DNA of 64,000 nt from contig CAZJQD010000008.1 of assembly GCA_964548165.1 (NCBI GenBank), forward strand, positions 1 to 64,000, read 5' to 3'. Under the pieces are notes generated by a model. That model saw only the letters and a list, made by a program, of their open reading frames with translations. It was not told the origin of the DNA and did not search any database. This document shows, piece after piece, positions 22,292-31,169 of this stretch. Source of the stretch: CAZJQD01 sp964548165 [NCBI: uncultured bacterium] (GTDB lineage: Bacteria > UBA8481). Numbering within the stretch: position 1 is the stretch's first letter; every line of letters starts with the position of its first letter. The position numbers were made by a program, and so were the translations under genes.

Positions 22292-24919
22292 ATGAGCCTG
22301 GGGACCTCCAACTGGCTCGCGGACGCGGGCGCCGCGGGGATCGGTGTGGGCGCGGACGCATCGGGGAGCGGCGCGATCCTCAAGCCCGGCCGTTACCTCG
22401 GCGGCGAGGTCAACGCGGTCGCGCGGCCCGGAGCCTCGCCCGCGCTCGCGCTCTGCTTCCCCGACGTCTATGAGATCGGCATGAGCCACCTTGGGCTCAA
22501 GATCCTCTACGAGGCCGCGCTCAAGGATCCGGATTTCGCCGCGGAACGCGTCTTCGCGCCGTGGCATGACGAGGAGGCGCGGCTGAGGCGAAGCGGCGGT
22601 GTCCTGCGATCGCTCGAGACCGGCCGACCACTTGGCGAGTTCGACCTCGTCGGCTTCTCCATCTCCTACGAGCTCTCCTACACGGACGTCCTCAACATGC
22701 TCGCCCTCGGCGCGGTTCCGCTCCGGGCCTCGGAGCGGGGCGACCAGGATCCGATTGTCCTCGCGGGTGGACACAGCGCCCTGCACATGGCGCCGCTCAG
22801 GGACTTCCTGGACGGCGTCTTTCTCGGCGAGGCCGACGAAGCCATGGGGGAACTCCTCGGGGCCTGCCGCGGGCCGCGGGACCGCGACGCCCGCCTCGAT
22901 CGCCTCTCGACGATCGAGGGCGTGCATCTCCATGCCCCGCGGTTCGCGGGGCAAAAGGGGAGGCGACGCATCTTCTGGGGGTTTGGCCAGTCCAAGGGCG
23001 TCCTGAGGCCGGTGGTGCCGAATATCCAGGCCGTTCATGATCGGGTCTCGGTCGAGATCATGCGCGGGTGCACGCGGGGTTGCCGATTCTGCCAGGCCGG
23101 GTACATCACGCGGCCCCAGCGGTATCGCGATCTCGGGGCCGTCCTGGAGGAGGCGGAGACCGCCCTCGCGAACACGGGCTACGACGAGGTCTCGCTCGTC
23201 TCGCTCTCGTCGTGCGATCACCCGGGCATCCGCCCCCTGGCCGAGGCTCTCAACGCGCGTTTCTCGCCGCGCTCGGTCAGCGTCTCGATCCCCTCGACGC
23301 GCGTCGACGCGTTCGACATCGAGGTGAGCGAGCTGACCTCGAGCGGACGACGCACGGGGATCACCCTGGCGCCGGAGGTCGGTTCGGAGCGGATGGACCG
23401 CGTCATCAACAAGGGCTCGCCCACCTCCAAGCTCATCCAGAACCTCGAGGAAGCCTTTGGTCGCGGCTGGAAGACGGTGAAGCTGTATTACCTGATGGGG
23501 ATCCCGTTCGAGACCCTCGCGGACGCGCGCGCGATCGGCGAGCAGTTGACGGTCCTGTATCCGATCGCGAAGAAGGCGCGCGGCGACATCCATGCCTCCG
23601 TCTCGATCCTCTGTCCCAAGCCCTGGACGCCCTTCCAGTGGCTGGGGATGGAGCGGGTGGAGATCCTCGAGGAGAAGAAGAAGGCGATCCGCGACGCGGC
23701 GCCGCGCGGGGTGAAGCTGGCGTTTCACGATCCCGAGCAATCGCTCGTGGAGGCCGCGCTCGCGCGCGGCGGCGCGCGGCTCGGGGCCGTCATCGAGGCG
23801 GCCTGGCGCCGCGGGGCCACGCTCCAGGCGTGGGGCGAGTTCTTCAACGCGGAGGCGTGGCGAGCCGCGTTCGTGGACGCGGGCACCACGCTCGAAGCGG
23901 AGGCCCACCGCGAGTATGGGCACGACGAGGATCTCCCGTGGGAGGAGATCGAGCTCGGCGTAACGCGCGAGTTCCTGCGGCGGGAATGGGACGCCGCGGC
24001 GCGCGCGGCGCGCGGCGGGGATCGGTATTTGACCGAGGATTGCTCGACGGGCCGCTGCACCAACTGCGGCATGCCCTGCGTGGGCACGCATCCCACGGTC
24101 GATCTCAAGATGGAGGACGACGCCAGGAACGCTGTAGACCGCGAAGCGATCCCGGGGAGGCCACCCGCGGCGGCGCCGGCCGTGCCCCGTTCGCCCGATC
24201 GCTCTCTCCCCGTTCCGGTCGTGTCGCCCATGGTGCGTCGCGTCTCGTTTCGTTTCCGTCGCACCGGCGCGGCGACGCAGTTGGGCCATCTCGACCTGAT
24301 GCGTCTCTTCGAGAGAGCATTGCGGCGAGCCGACCTCAGGGTCGCAACCTCGAGCGGGTTCAACCCGCGCCCGAAACTCAGGTTCGCCATGGCCCTGCCG
24401 CTGGGCGTAAGCGCCGAGCGGGAGTATGCGGAGCTGGACCTCGTGGAGCCCGTGCCCGAGGACTGGTGCGAGCGGCTCGACGCCACGCTCCCGGACTCCA
24501 TCGGGTTGTTTGAAGCCGCGCCGCTCGAGGGAGCGCGGATGCCGCGCGTCATCGGAGCCGTGTATCGCGTGGAGTCCGGGGCCGCGGGAGCGATGGCGAC
24601 GCGGCTGGCAGAGCGCATGACCGAGGCGGTGGCGCGAGGGGCGGCGCGCTCCGGCGGAAAAGTAGGTCGCAAGCGGCAGGGTGGGGGCCGGCGGGTGTCT
24701 CGCGGCGAGGACGCGAACGGAGCCGGCAGTCGCCCCCCGGCTCCGGCCACGTTCATCCTGGGCGAACATTGTTCGCTGGAGGGCCAGACCGAGGGTGCCG
24801 TTTACCTGAAGCTGGCCGTGCATGATGCGGGGAGCCTGGCGGTCGCCGATGTCCTGGCCCTGGTGCGAGACCTCGATCCGGCGCCGCGCGTCACGCGCAC
24901 CGATCTCCTTCTGGAGTAA
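22292..24919 (+). CDS. B12-binding-like radical SAM protein fused to DUF2344
   Basis: An 875-residue two-part protein matching the TIGR03960 (radical SAM, N-terminal) and TIGR03936/DUF2344 (C-terminal) families, which are fused or adjacent in many bacteria. The N-terminal 190 residues resemble a cobalamin-binding-type domain (FPDVYEIGMSHLGLKILYE). The radical SAM cluster motif is CTRGCRFCQ (about 259-267), and a Cys-rich end CSTGRCTNCGMPC lies near 583-595. The DUF2344 part spans about 655-870 (TGAATQLGHLDLMRLFERALRRADL ... GFNPRPKLRFAMALPLGV). The reaction is unestablished; in other genomes the pair often sits near RNase E/G and ribosomal protein genes, which is not so here. The start at 22292 follows the lipoprotein stop. 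Confidence 0.92.
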   Translation: MSLGTSNWLADAGAAGIGVGADASGSGAILKPGRYLGGEVNAVARPGASPALALCFPDVYEIGMSHLGLKILYEAALKDPDFAAERVFAPWHDEEARLRRSGGVLRSLETGRPLGEFDLVGFSISYELSYTDVLNMLALGAVPLRASERGDQDPIVLAGGHSALHMAPLRDFLDGVFLGEADEAMGELLGACRGPRDRDARLDRLSTIEGVHLHAPRFAGQKGRRRIFWGFGQSKGVLRPVVPNIQAVHDRVSVEIMRGCTRGCRFCQAGYITRPQRYRDLGAVLEEAETALANTGYDEVSLVSLSSCDHPGIRPLAEALNARFSPRSVSVSIPSTRVDAFDIEVSELTSSGRRTGITLAPEVGSERMDRVINKGSPTSKLIQNLEEAFGRGWKTVKLYYLMGIPFETLADARAIGEQLTVLYPIAKKARGDIHASVSILCPKPWTPFQWLGMERVEILEEKKKAIRDAAPRGVKLAFHDPEQSLVEAALARGGARLGAVIEAAWRRGATLQAWGEFFNAEAWRAAFVDAGTTLEAEAHREYGHDEDLPWEEIELGVTREFLRREWDAAARAARGGDRYLTEDCSTGRCTNCGMPCVGTHPTVDLKMEDDARNAVDREAIPGRPPAAAPAVPRSPDRSLPVPVVSPMVRRVSFRFRRTGAATQLGHLDLMRLFERALRRADLRVATSSGFNPRPKLRFAMALPLGVSAEREYAELDLVEPVPEDWCERLDATLPDSIGLFEAAPLEGARMPRVIGAVYRVESGAAGAMATRLAERMTEAVARGAARSGGKVGRKRQGGGRRVSRGEDANGAGSRPPAPATFILGEHCSLEGQTEGAVYLKLAVHDAGSLAVADVLALVRDLDPAPRVTRTDLLLE

Positions 24920-25045
24920 AGCCGCGACGGCCGCCGACCGATAGCGCGGCATAGGGGGCGGACTGGCAGGAGGGCAGTCCGTCGCCGATAGGGAAAACCT
25001 GTGGAACATAAGGGGATAGCGTGTAGATTTGCAGAGGTTGGGAAC

Positions 25046-25074
25046 TTGACGAGAGCTTCTGAAAGCTTTAGAAA
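25046..25074 (+). promoter_or_regulatory. Candidate sigma70-like promoter of smc
   Basis: TTGACG (25046-25051), 17-bp spacer, TAGAAA (25069-25074) in an AT-rich stretch within GC-rich DNA. It is about 60 bp upstream of the smc GTG start. The -35 is close to consensus; the -10 is weaker. Confidence 0.45.
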
Positions 25075-25135
25075 AGAGCGTCCCAGAACTGGAACGACAC
25101 AGCTGAGCACACAGCTTAAACGCAGGAGCGTATCC

Positions 25136-28100
25136 GTGGTACTCAAGAGAATCGAAGTCTTCGGCTTCAAGTCGTTCCCCGACCGTACCGTTCTCGAGTT
25201 TCCCGAGGGCATCACGGCCATCGTGGGATCCAACGGATGCGGCAAGTCCAACGTCAGCGACGCCATCCGCTGGGTGCTCGGCGAGCAGTCGGCGAAGTCG
25301 TTGCGCGGCGACCGGATGGAAGACCTCATCTTCTCCGGCACGTCGTCGCGCAAGCCCTTGAACCTGGCCGAGGTCATCCTTACCTTCGACAACACGCACG
25401 GGCTCTTCCCCATCGAGTTCACGGAGGTTTCCGTCGGCCGCCGCCTGTTCCGTGACGGAACCTCCTGCTACCTCCTGAACAAGCAGGAATGCCGGCTTCG
25501 CGACATCTTCGACCTCCTGATGGATTCCGGCATCGGGCGGCGCGCGCACGCCATCATCGAGCAGGGCAAGATCGACGAGATCATCACCGCGAAGCCCGAG
25601 GAGCGCCGGCAGATCATCGAGGAGGCCGCGGGTATCGCGAAGTACCGTTCACGCCGCGCCGATGCTCTTCGCCGCCTGGAGGCCACGCGCGAGAGCCTGC
25701 GCCGCGTCGACGATCTGATCCTGGAGCTGGAGCGGCAGGACCAGTCCCTGCGTCGCCAGGCGCGCAAGGCGGAGCGCCATCGTGAGCTGACCACGGAGCT
25801 GAAGCAGGTCGAGCTCGCCCACGCGCGCGAGCGCGCCAGGACGCTGGATGAACAGCTGACCGCGGCGGGCGAACGCGTTCTCGAGCTCGACAAGGACGTC
25901 ACGCGGATGGATGTCGAGCTGGCCGAGCTGGCCGTGGCGATCACGGCCGGGCGTGAGAGCCTGGATATCGCCCGTCGCCAGCTACGGGAGGCCGGATTGG
26001 AGCTCTCCGAGGCGGAGAAGGCTTCCTCGGCCGCCGAGTCGCGGCTCGGCGAGATGCGCGCCCGCCAGGACGATGACGCCCGTTCGCTGGCCGCCGTCGC
26101 CCGGGAGATTGACGCGTTGGATCAGCGCCTGGCTGCCGCCGCCGTGTCCCGCGCGAATGCGGCTGCCGAGTCGCAGGCGCTGGGCGAGACCCTGGCAGGG
26201 CTCGATGCGCGGCGCAGCGAGGCGGCGTTGACGCGCGATGATCGGCGCGCGGCCGTGGCGGCGGAACGTCGTCGTGGCGAGGAGCTGGCCACGGAGCGCC
26301 GGGCTGCCGACGCGGTGCGCGAGCGCCTGGCATCCGAGGAGAACTTCCTGGCCAGGACCCTCGCGGGTCTCGCGGAGCGCGACCTGGCGCTGGCGGCGCA
26401 ACTGGCAGAGGCGATCGCGGCTCGCGAGGCCCTGGAGGCCGAGGCGGCGACGGCGCGCGGCGAGCTCTCCTCGGCCACGGAGGCCGTGGTGGAGGCGGTG
26501 ACGGCCAGGACGGAATCCGAGGAGCGCGCCATCGCGGCCGGTCATCGCTTCGATGCCACGACGCAGGCCCTGCACGCCGCCGAGCGCGAGCTTGCCGTGA
26601 CGTCGTCGCGGCTGGAGTCGGCGTTGGCGCGCGCGGCCGCGGAGGCCGAGGTCGTGGCGGCGGCGGCCGCGGATGCCGGTTGCCCGCTCGCGCCGTTGGG
26701 TGACGCCCTGGGTGTGAGCGCGGAGCATGCGGCGGCGGTGGCCGCGGCGCTCGGGGATGTCCTTCACGGCGTGGTTGCCGGTGGCGAAGCCCCCGATCTC
26801 GATCGCCTCTCAACGAGCCTGGCGGGTCGCGCCGTCGTCGGCGAAGCGGCGGCGAAGTTCGCGGTCGCCTGGACGCCACGCGAGGGGTTGACGCCCCTGG
26901 CCAGCGTGCTCGGGCCCTCCGCCGCCCCGGCCCTGCGATCGCTCCTGTCAGGCTGGTACCTGGCCACCGATGATGTGATCGCGTCGTCGCAGTTGGCTCT
27001 CCTGGCCGAGTTCGAGCGGATCGTCACGCTGTCGGGCGCCGTTCATTGGCCCTTCGGCGCGCGCCGGGTTCCTGCCGCCGGCACCGGAGAAGAACTTTCC
27101 GCGGTGAGGGTTGCCCTGTCCGTTGCCCGCGCCGAGGCTGCCGCCGCGGTCGCCGCGCGCGAAGAGGAACGCGAGGAGGCTCGGGCGGCCCGCGATGAAG
27201 CCCGGTTGGCCTCGGTGGCGGCGCAGGCCCACCTCGACGACAAGAGGACGCAGGCTCGAAAGATCGAGTCCCGTCTCTCCGCGCTGACCACGCGCCTCGC
27301 GGACGCGCCAGAGCGCGCGCTGGGTTACGAGCGCGAGCAGGTGCAGGCCCAGGTCGTGACGGCGTCCGCCCGCCTGGCGGCGGTGAAGGAGGAGCGCGCG
27401 TCGGCCGCGGCCGCGGCGGAGTCCCAGGACGAGGAGCTCAGGCTCATTGCCGGGGTGATTCGCGACGCGGAGACGGCGGCAGAGAGCGCTCAGCAGGTGC
27501 TGGCCGGGCTCGATGTCGAGCTGGGCCGCGCCCGGGAGCGCCTGGCGGGTCTTGCCGCGGAAGAAGCTCGCCAGGCGCAATGGGAAGCGGAGTCGGCGGA
27601 GTCCCGCGCTCGGTACGGAGCCATGCGCGACGAGATCGCGGCGAGGCAGGAGCGGTTGGCCCAGGCGATCGGCGAGGTGCAGTCCGAGGTCGCCGAGCTC
27701 GTGGGGCGCCTGGCGGAACGTCGTCGGACGTTCGCGGCCTGCGAGACGGCGTGCGCGGACCTGGAGTGCGAGAACGGGGGCCTGGAGGAGAGCCAGCGCG
27801 CCCTCGCCCGGGCTCGCGAGTCCGCGCTCAGTGATCGCCACGCGGCCGAGATGGGCCAGATGAGTCTCCGGGGAGACCTCGCGGTGGTGCGTGACCGCGT
27901 CCGTGAAAAGTACGGCATCGAGGACATCGCGCAAATTCCGGCCGACGTCTCGGCCGGTCTCGAGGCGAGCGCGGGTCGAGTGGAGGAGCTGAAGGAGGCC
28001 CTGGAGCGCCTTGGTGGCGTCAATTGGGAGGCCAAGCAGGAGCTGGACGAGGTCGTCAAGCGCCTGGAATTCTACAAGGTTCAGCGCGAGGACCTCTCGA

Positions 28101-28687
28101 ACGCCGAGAGTGGCCTGACGTCGGTGGTCGGCGACATCGATCAGCGCACCATGACGCTCTTCAACGAGACCTTCCGCGCGGTGAACACCAACTTCGGCCT
28201 GCTCTTCAACCGCCTCTTCGGCGCCCGTGCCGACATGCAGGGGAGCGCCGAGCTGGTGCTGCTCGATCCGGAGAACCCCCTCGAGTCCGGGATCGACATC
28301 ATCGCGATGCCGCCGGGGAAGAAGCCCCAGACGATCTCGCTGCTCTCGGGCGGTGAGAAGGCGCTCACCGCCGTGGCGCTCCTCTTTGCCGTCTTTCTCG
28401 TCCGCCCCAGCCCGTTCGCGGTGCTCGACGAGCTCGATGCGCCCCTGGACGAGGCGAACGTGGGCAAGTACGTGCAGCTCCTGCAGGAGTTCTCCCAGCG
28501 GACGCAATTCATCATCATCACGCACAACAAGCGAACGATGGAGGCCGCCGATACGCTCTACGGCGTGACCCAGGCCGAGAAGGGCATCTCGACCATCATC
28601 GGCGTGCGTATGGCGGGCCAGGCCGCGTCAGCCGGGGAGACCGAGGCGGAGAGCGCGATCGACGCCATACCGGAAGCGGCGGGCTGA
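25136..28687 (+). CDS. smc: Chromosome segregation ATPase SMC
   Basis: A 1183-residue SMC protein that with ScpAB organises and segregates the chromosome. Walker A is GSNGCGKSN (about 31-39), the first coiled-coil arm runs about 170-510, a hinge occupies about 510-660, and the second arm about 670-1010. The C-terminal head has the ABC signature LLSGGEKAL near 1069, Walker B FAVLDELDAPLDEANV near 1092-1107, and the His-switch ITHNKRTM. The GTG start at 25136 has GGAG 9 bp upstream and gives MVLKRIEVFGFKSF, the standard SMC opening; the longer frame from 25001 lacks this support. Coil sections are unusually Ala/Glu/Arg-rich because of the high GC. scpA and scpB are not in the window. Confidence 0.97.
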   Translation: MVLKRIEVFGFKSFPDRTVLEFPEGITAIVGSNGCGKSNVSDAIRWVLGEQSAKSLRGDRMEDLIFSGTSSRKPLNLAEVILTFDNTHGLFPIEFTEVSVGRRLFRDGTSCYLLNKQECRLRDIFDLLMDSGIGRRAHAIIEQGKIDEIITAKPEERRQIIEEAAGIAKYRSRRADALRRLEATRESLRRVDDLILELERQDQSLRRQARKAERHRELTTELKQVELAHARERARTLDEQLTAAGERVLELDKDVTRMDVELAELAVAITAGRESLDIARRQLREAGLELSEAEKASSAAESRLGEMRARQDDDARSLAAVAREIDALDQRLAAAAVSRANAAAESQALGETLAGLDARRSEAALTRDDRRAAVAAERRRGEELATERRAADAVRERLASEENFLARTLAGLAERDLALAAQLAEAIAAREALEAEAATARGELSSATEAVVEAVTARTESEERAIAAGHRFDATTQALHAAERELAVTSSRLESALARAAAEAEVVAAAAADAGCPLAPLGDALGVSAEHAAAVAAALGDVLHGVVAGGEAPDLDRLSTSLAGRAVVGEAAAKFAVAWTPREGLTPLASVLGPSAAPALRSLLSGWYLATDDVIASSQLALLAEFERIVTLSGAVHWPFGARRVPAAGTGEELSAVRVALSVARAEAAAAVAAREEEREEARAARDEARLASVAAQAHLDDKRTQARKIESRLSALTTRLADAPERALGYEREQVQAQVVTASARLAAVKEERASAAAAAESQDEELRLIAGVIRDAETAAESAQQVLAGLDVELGRARERLAGLAAEEARQAQWEAESAESRARYGAMRDEIAARQERLAQAIGEVQSEVAELVGRLAERRRTFAACETACADLECENGGLEESQRALARARESALSDRHAAEMGQMSLRGDLAVVRDRVREKYGIEDIAQIPADVSAGLEASAGRVEELKEALERLGGVNWEAKQELDEVVKRLEFYKVQREDLSNAESGLTSVVGDIDQRTMTLFNETFRAVNTNFGLLFNRLFGARADMQGSAELVLLDPENPLESGIDIIAMPPGKKPQTISLLSGGEKALTAVALLFAVFLVRPSPFAVLDELDAPLDEANVGKYVQLLQEFSQRTQFIIITHNKRTMEAADTLYGVTQAEKGISTIIGVRMAGQAASAGETEAESAIDAIPEAAG

Positions 28688-28866
28688 GTCGCGCGGGAGG
28701 TTCGCCCGGCGCCGCCAAGGCGCGCTGAAGAGCCACCAGCGTCGGCATCCTCCTGCCGCTCGATCATCTTTGCGAAGAAACTCGACGGGCATCCGGTGCG
28801 TCTGATGGCGCATGCGCACGTTTTGGCTTATGACGGGACCCGTCCGCGCCGACAGGACGTAGCGGA

Positions 28867-29694
28867 ATGGCGTCGAGAGGCGACAAGAAGGGGACAGCGC
28901 GGGACCGCCGACAGCGTCCAGGCGACGAGGAGGACGTGGCGCCCGCGGCCGCGGCCCCCGCAAGTTCACCGGTCTCCCGCTGGCGTCGCCTTCTGCTGGC
29001 GTTTGCCGGCCTCGTCCTGCTGATCGGTTCGACCGCCTTTGCCGGGGCCTGGATGGGTATCCGGTCGGTGGAAACCTCGATCAATCATGGGCCCCAGGAG
29101 GTCGAAGAGGACGAGAGCGCGAGCCTGCCGCAACTGACTCTGACGCGCGGCCTGGACATTTCGATGGAGCGCTCGCTTCCCAGGCAGGGCGGGGAGGATC
29201 GTTTCCTGAGGGGACTGGTCAACTGGCGGCCCGGGGGTCGATTATCCGAGTCGGCCCCGCAGTCACCGGTGACCCCGGATCAGGAGGCGGACGTCGAGCG
29301 CCCGATGGTGCCGCGCCCGCTGGCGGACACGCGCGTGGATCGGGACCCGTCCATCATCAGCGCCGCGGCGGAGCGAGCGGGGAGGCTGGGGGGTGCTGAA
29401 CCGATCCGCGCTCCTCGCGCCATCGCCGGCGCGCGTACGCCGGCCGAGACCGGTGCGACGGTCCCGGGCAATCCCGGCGCCGTCTTGCCTGATGCGAGCC
29501 CCCAGTACGGGGTTCCAGCCTCGACAATATCTCCTCCCTCCGTCTACAATGACGCGGTCGGCGAGGCTGGGCGGCGCTCTCCTGTTCCCTACGCGGCTGA
29601 ATACGCGCCCCCGCTCATGCCACCGCCCGTTGACGCTTCGCCCTTGGAATCCGGGGATGACCCGGGTTGGCGCCAGCGAGGACTCGTACCTTGA
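28867..29694 (+). CDS. Single-pass membrane protein with Pro-rich periplasmic tail, unknown function
   Basis: A 275-residue protein: basic cytoplasmic N-terminus (1-40), one membrane helix (about 43-65, LLLAFAGLVLLIGSTAFAGAWMG), then a 210-residue Pro/Ala/Arg-rich tail of low complexity ending PGWRQRGLVP. No enzyme motif. It is 127 bp upstream of the Wza-like gene on the same strand and probably belongs to the polysaccharide module, perhaps as a spacer or adaptor across the periplasm. The 179 bp before it (28688-28866) contain no other gene that I can see. Confidence 0.6.
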   Translation: MASRGDKKGTARDRRQRPGDEEDVAPAAAAPASSPVSRWRRLLLAFAGLVLLIGSTAFAGAWMGIRSVETSINHGPQEVEEDESASLPQLTLTRGLDISMERSLPRQGGEDRFLRGLVNWRPGGRLSESAPQSPVTPDQEADVERPMVPRPLADTRVDRDPSIISAAAERAGRLGGAEPIRAPRAIAGARTPAETGATVPGNPGAVLPDASPQYGVPASTISPPSVYNDAVGEAGRRSPVPYAAEYAPPLMPPPVDASPLESGDDPGWRQRGLVP

Positions 29695-29821
29695 ATGGGA
29701 GGCAGGAGGCTTGGATTCTTCCGGCATTTTGGATCTTGTGTTCAGGCGACCCGGTGCCGATGGTGCCAAGAGGATGGATGTGAAATCAGCGGATAGTCCG
29801 CGAAAGGTGGCGAAAACCGTG

Positions 29822-31153
29822 ATGACTTACTTTGCCCACGGCGCCCGTGCAGGGCTGCGGCCGTTGACTGGCATGCTCGTGGTACTCCTGGGGCTCGTCT
29901 TGGCCCTGGTTCTCGTCGCGCCGCCGATGGAAGCGGAGGAGATTACCCTGCCGGGAGTGGGCTACACGCCCGCATCCTCCGATGTTCGGCCGGGAACTGC
30001 CTGGCGAAGCGATCGCGTCGGGGAAGAGGTCTATCGCATCGGCGCCTCGGACGTCCTGGAGATCTCGGTCTGGCAGAGCCCCGATCTCAACCGGACGGTC
30101 ACGGTTCGCTTTGATGGCCGCATCACGTTTCCGCTGGCGGGGGAGGTCGTCGCAGCCGGGCTTGCCCCCACGGAATTGGCGGCCGAGATCGGCGAGAGGC
30201 TCCGGGAGTTCATCCGCAATCCCCAGGTGAATGTCACGGTCCGCGAGTTCCAGTCCCGGCAGGTGCTCGTGCTGGGCCGCGTGGGCAAGCCGGGAATCTA
30301 TCCTCTCCGAGGACCTCTCAAGGTCCTCGAGCTCCTGACCGCCGCCGACATCAAGCTCAACGAGATCGATCTCAAGAACATCACCGTCATGCGGGCGACC
30401 GGCGAGGTTCTCAAGATCGACCTGGAGGCCCTGCTTTACCGCCAGGACGTCCGTCAGAACATCGACCTTCGCGCCGGGGACAACATCTTCGTGCCGGAGC
30501 GCCCATCGGCTTCCGCGACGACGGTCCAGTCCAAGGAGATCATGGTGCTCGGCGAGGTCGTCAAGCCCGGTGCACTCTCGTTTCCGGCGGATCGCACGGT
30601 CACGGTCAAGGAGGTGCTCCTGGGCGCCGGCGGATTGACCAATGCGGCGGCGCTGACGGGGGCCAAGGTCGTGCGCAGCGACCGGATCCAGGAGCCCGTG
30701 GATCTGAACCGGCTTCTTTTCAACGCGGACATGTCGCAGGACCTCGTCCTCCACGCCGGTGACGTGCTTTACATCCCGAAGCGCCGCGAGATGAGGGTCT
30801 ACGTGCTCGGCATGGTCCGCACGCCCGGCGTCTACACGGGCCAACCCAATACGCTCGATCTCATGCAGGTCCTCTCGCAGGCGGTGCCCACCCAGTTCGG
30901 CGCCGTGCTCTCCAACGTGAAGATCGTACGCGGGTGGCCGAACAGCCCCAAGGTCATCTCCGCCAACGTGGAGGCGCTCTTGTACAGGGGACGACTCGAG
31001 GAGAATATCCCGCTCCAGGAGGGCGACGTGGTCTACGTTCCCGAGTCCTTCCTGGCGAATGCCCTGGATGTCGTCCAGCGCGTCCTCGGTCCGCTCTCCG
31101 GCACGGTGAGCTTCGTCGACACCGTGCAAGACGTCTCGGACCGCAACCGCTGA
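29822..31153 (+). CDS. Wza-like polysaccharide export protein with three SLBB domains
   Basis: A 443-residue secreted protein of the outer-membrane polysaccharide export family. Signal peptide at residues 1-38 (core MLVVLLGLVLALVLVAPP), Poly_export domain (about 70-150, YRIGASDVLEISVWQSPDLN ... NPQVNVTV), then three SLBB domains starting near 156 (VLVLGRVGKPGIYPL), 241 (IMVLGEVVKPGALSF) and 325 (VYVLGMVRTPGVYTG). No lipobox cysteine is present, unlike Wza. Its C-terminus lacks an obvious amphipathic membrane helix. The ATG at 29822 with GGTGG 11 bp upstream is preferred; ATG 29774 would add 16 residues before the signal. Followed after 16 bp by the first Wzz/BY-kinase-like gene. Confidence 0.88.
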   Translation: MTYFAHGARAGLRPLTGMLVVLLGLVLALVLVAPPMEAEEITLPGVGYTPASSDVRPGTAWRSDRVGEEVYRIGASDVLEISVWQSPDLNRTVTVRFDGRITFPLAGEVVAAGLAPTELAAEIGERLREFIRNPQVNVTVREFQSRQVLVLGRVGKPGIYPLRGPLKVLELLTAADIKLNEIDLKNITVMRATGEVLKIDLEALLYRQDVRQNIDLRAGDNIFVPERPSASATTVQSKEIMVLGEVVKPGALSFPADRTVTVKEVLLGAGGLTNAAALTGAKVVRSDRIQEPVDLNRLLFNADMSQDLVLHAGDVLYIPKRREMRVYVLGMVRTPGVYTGQPNTLDLMQVLSQAVPTQFGAVLSNVKIVRGWPNSPKVISANVEALLYRGRLEENIPLQEGDVVYVPESFLANALDVVQRVLGPLSGTVSFVDTVQDVSDRNR

Positions 31154-31169
31154 GAAGCAGGCGAAATCC

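Noticed and set aside
22145-25549. 1134-codon antisense frame over the radical SAM and smc genes
   Set aside because: Same shadow effect; no domain, start or ribosome site, and both sense genes are firm.
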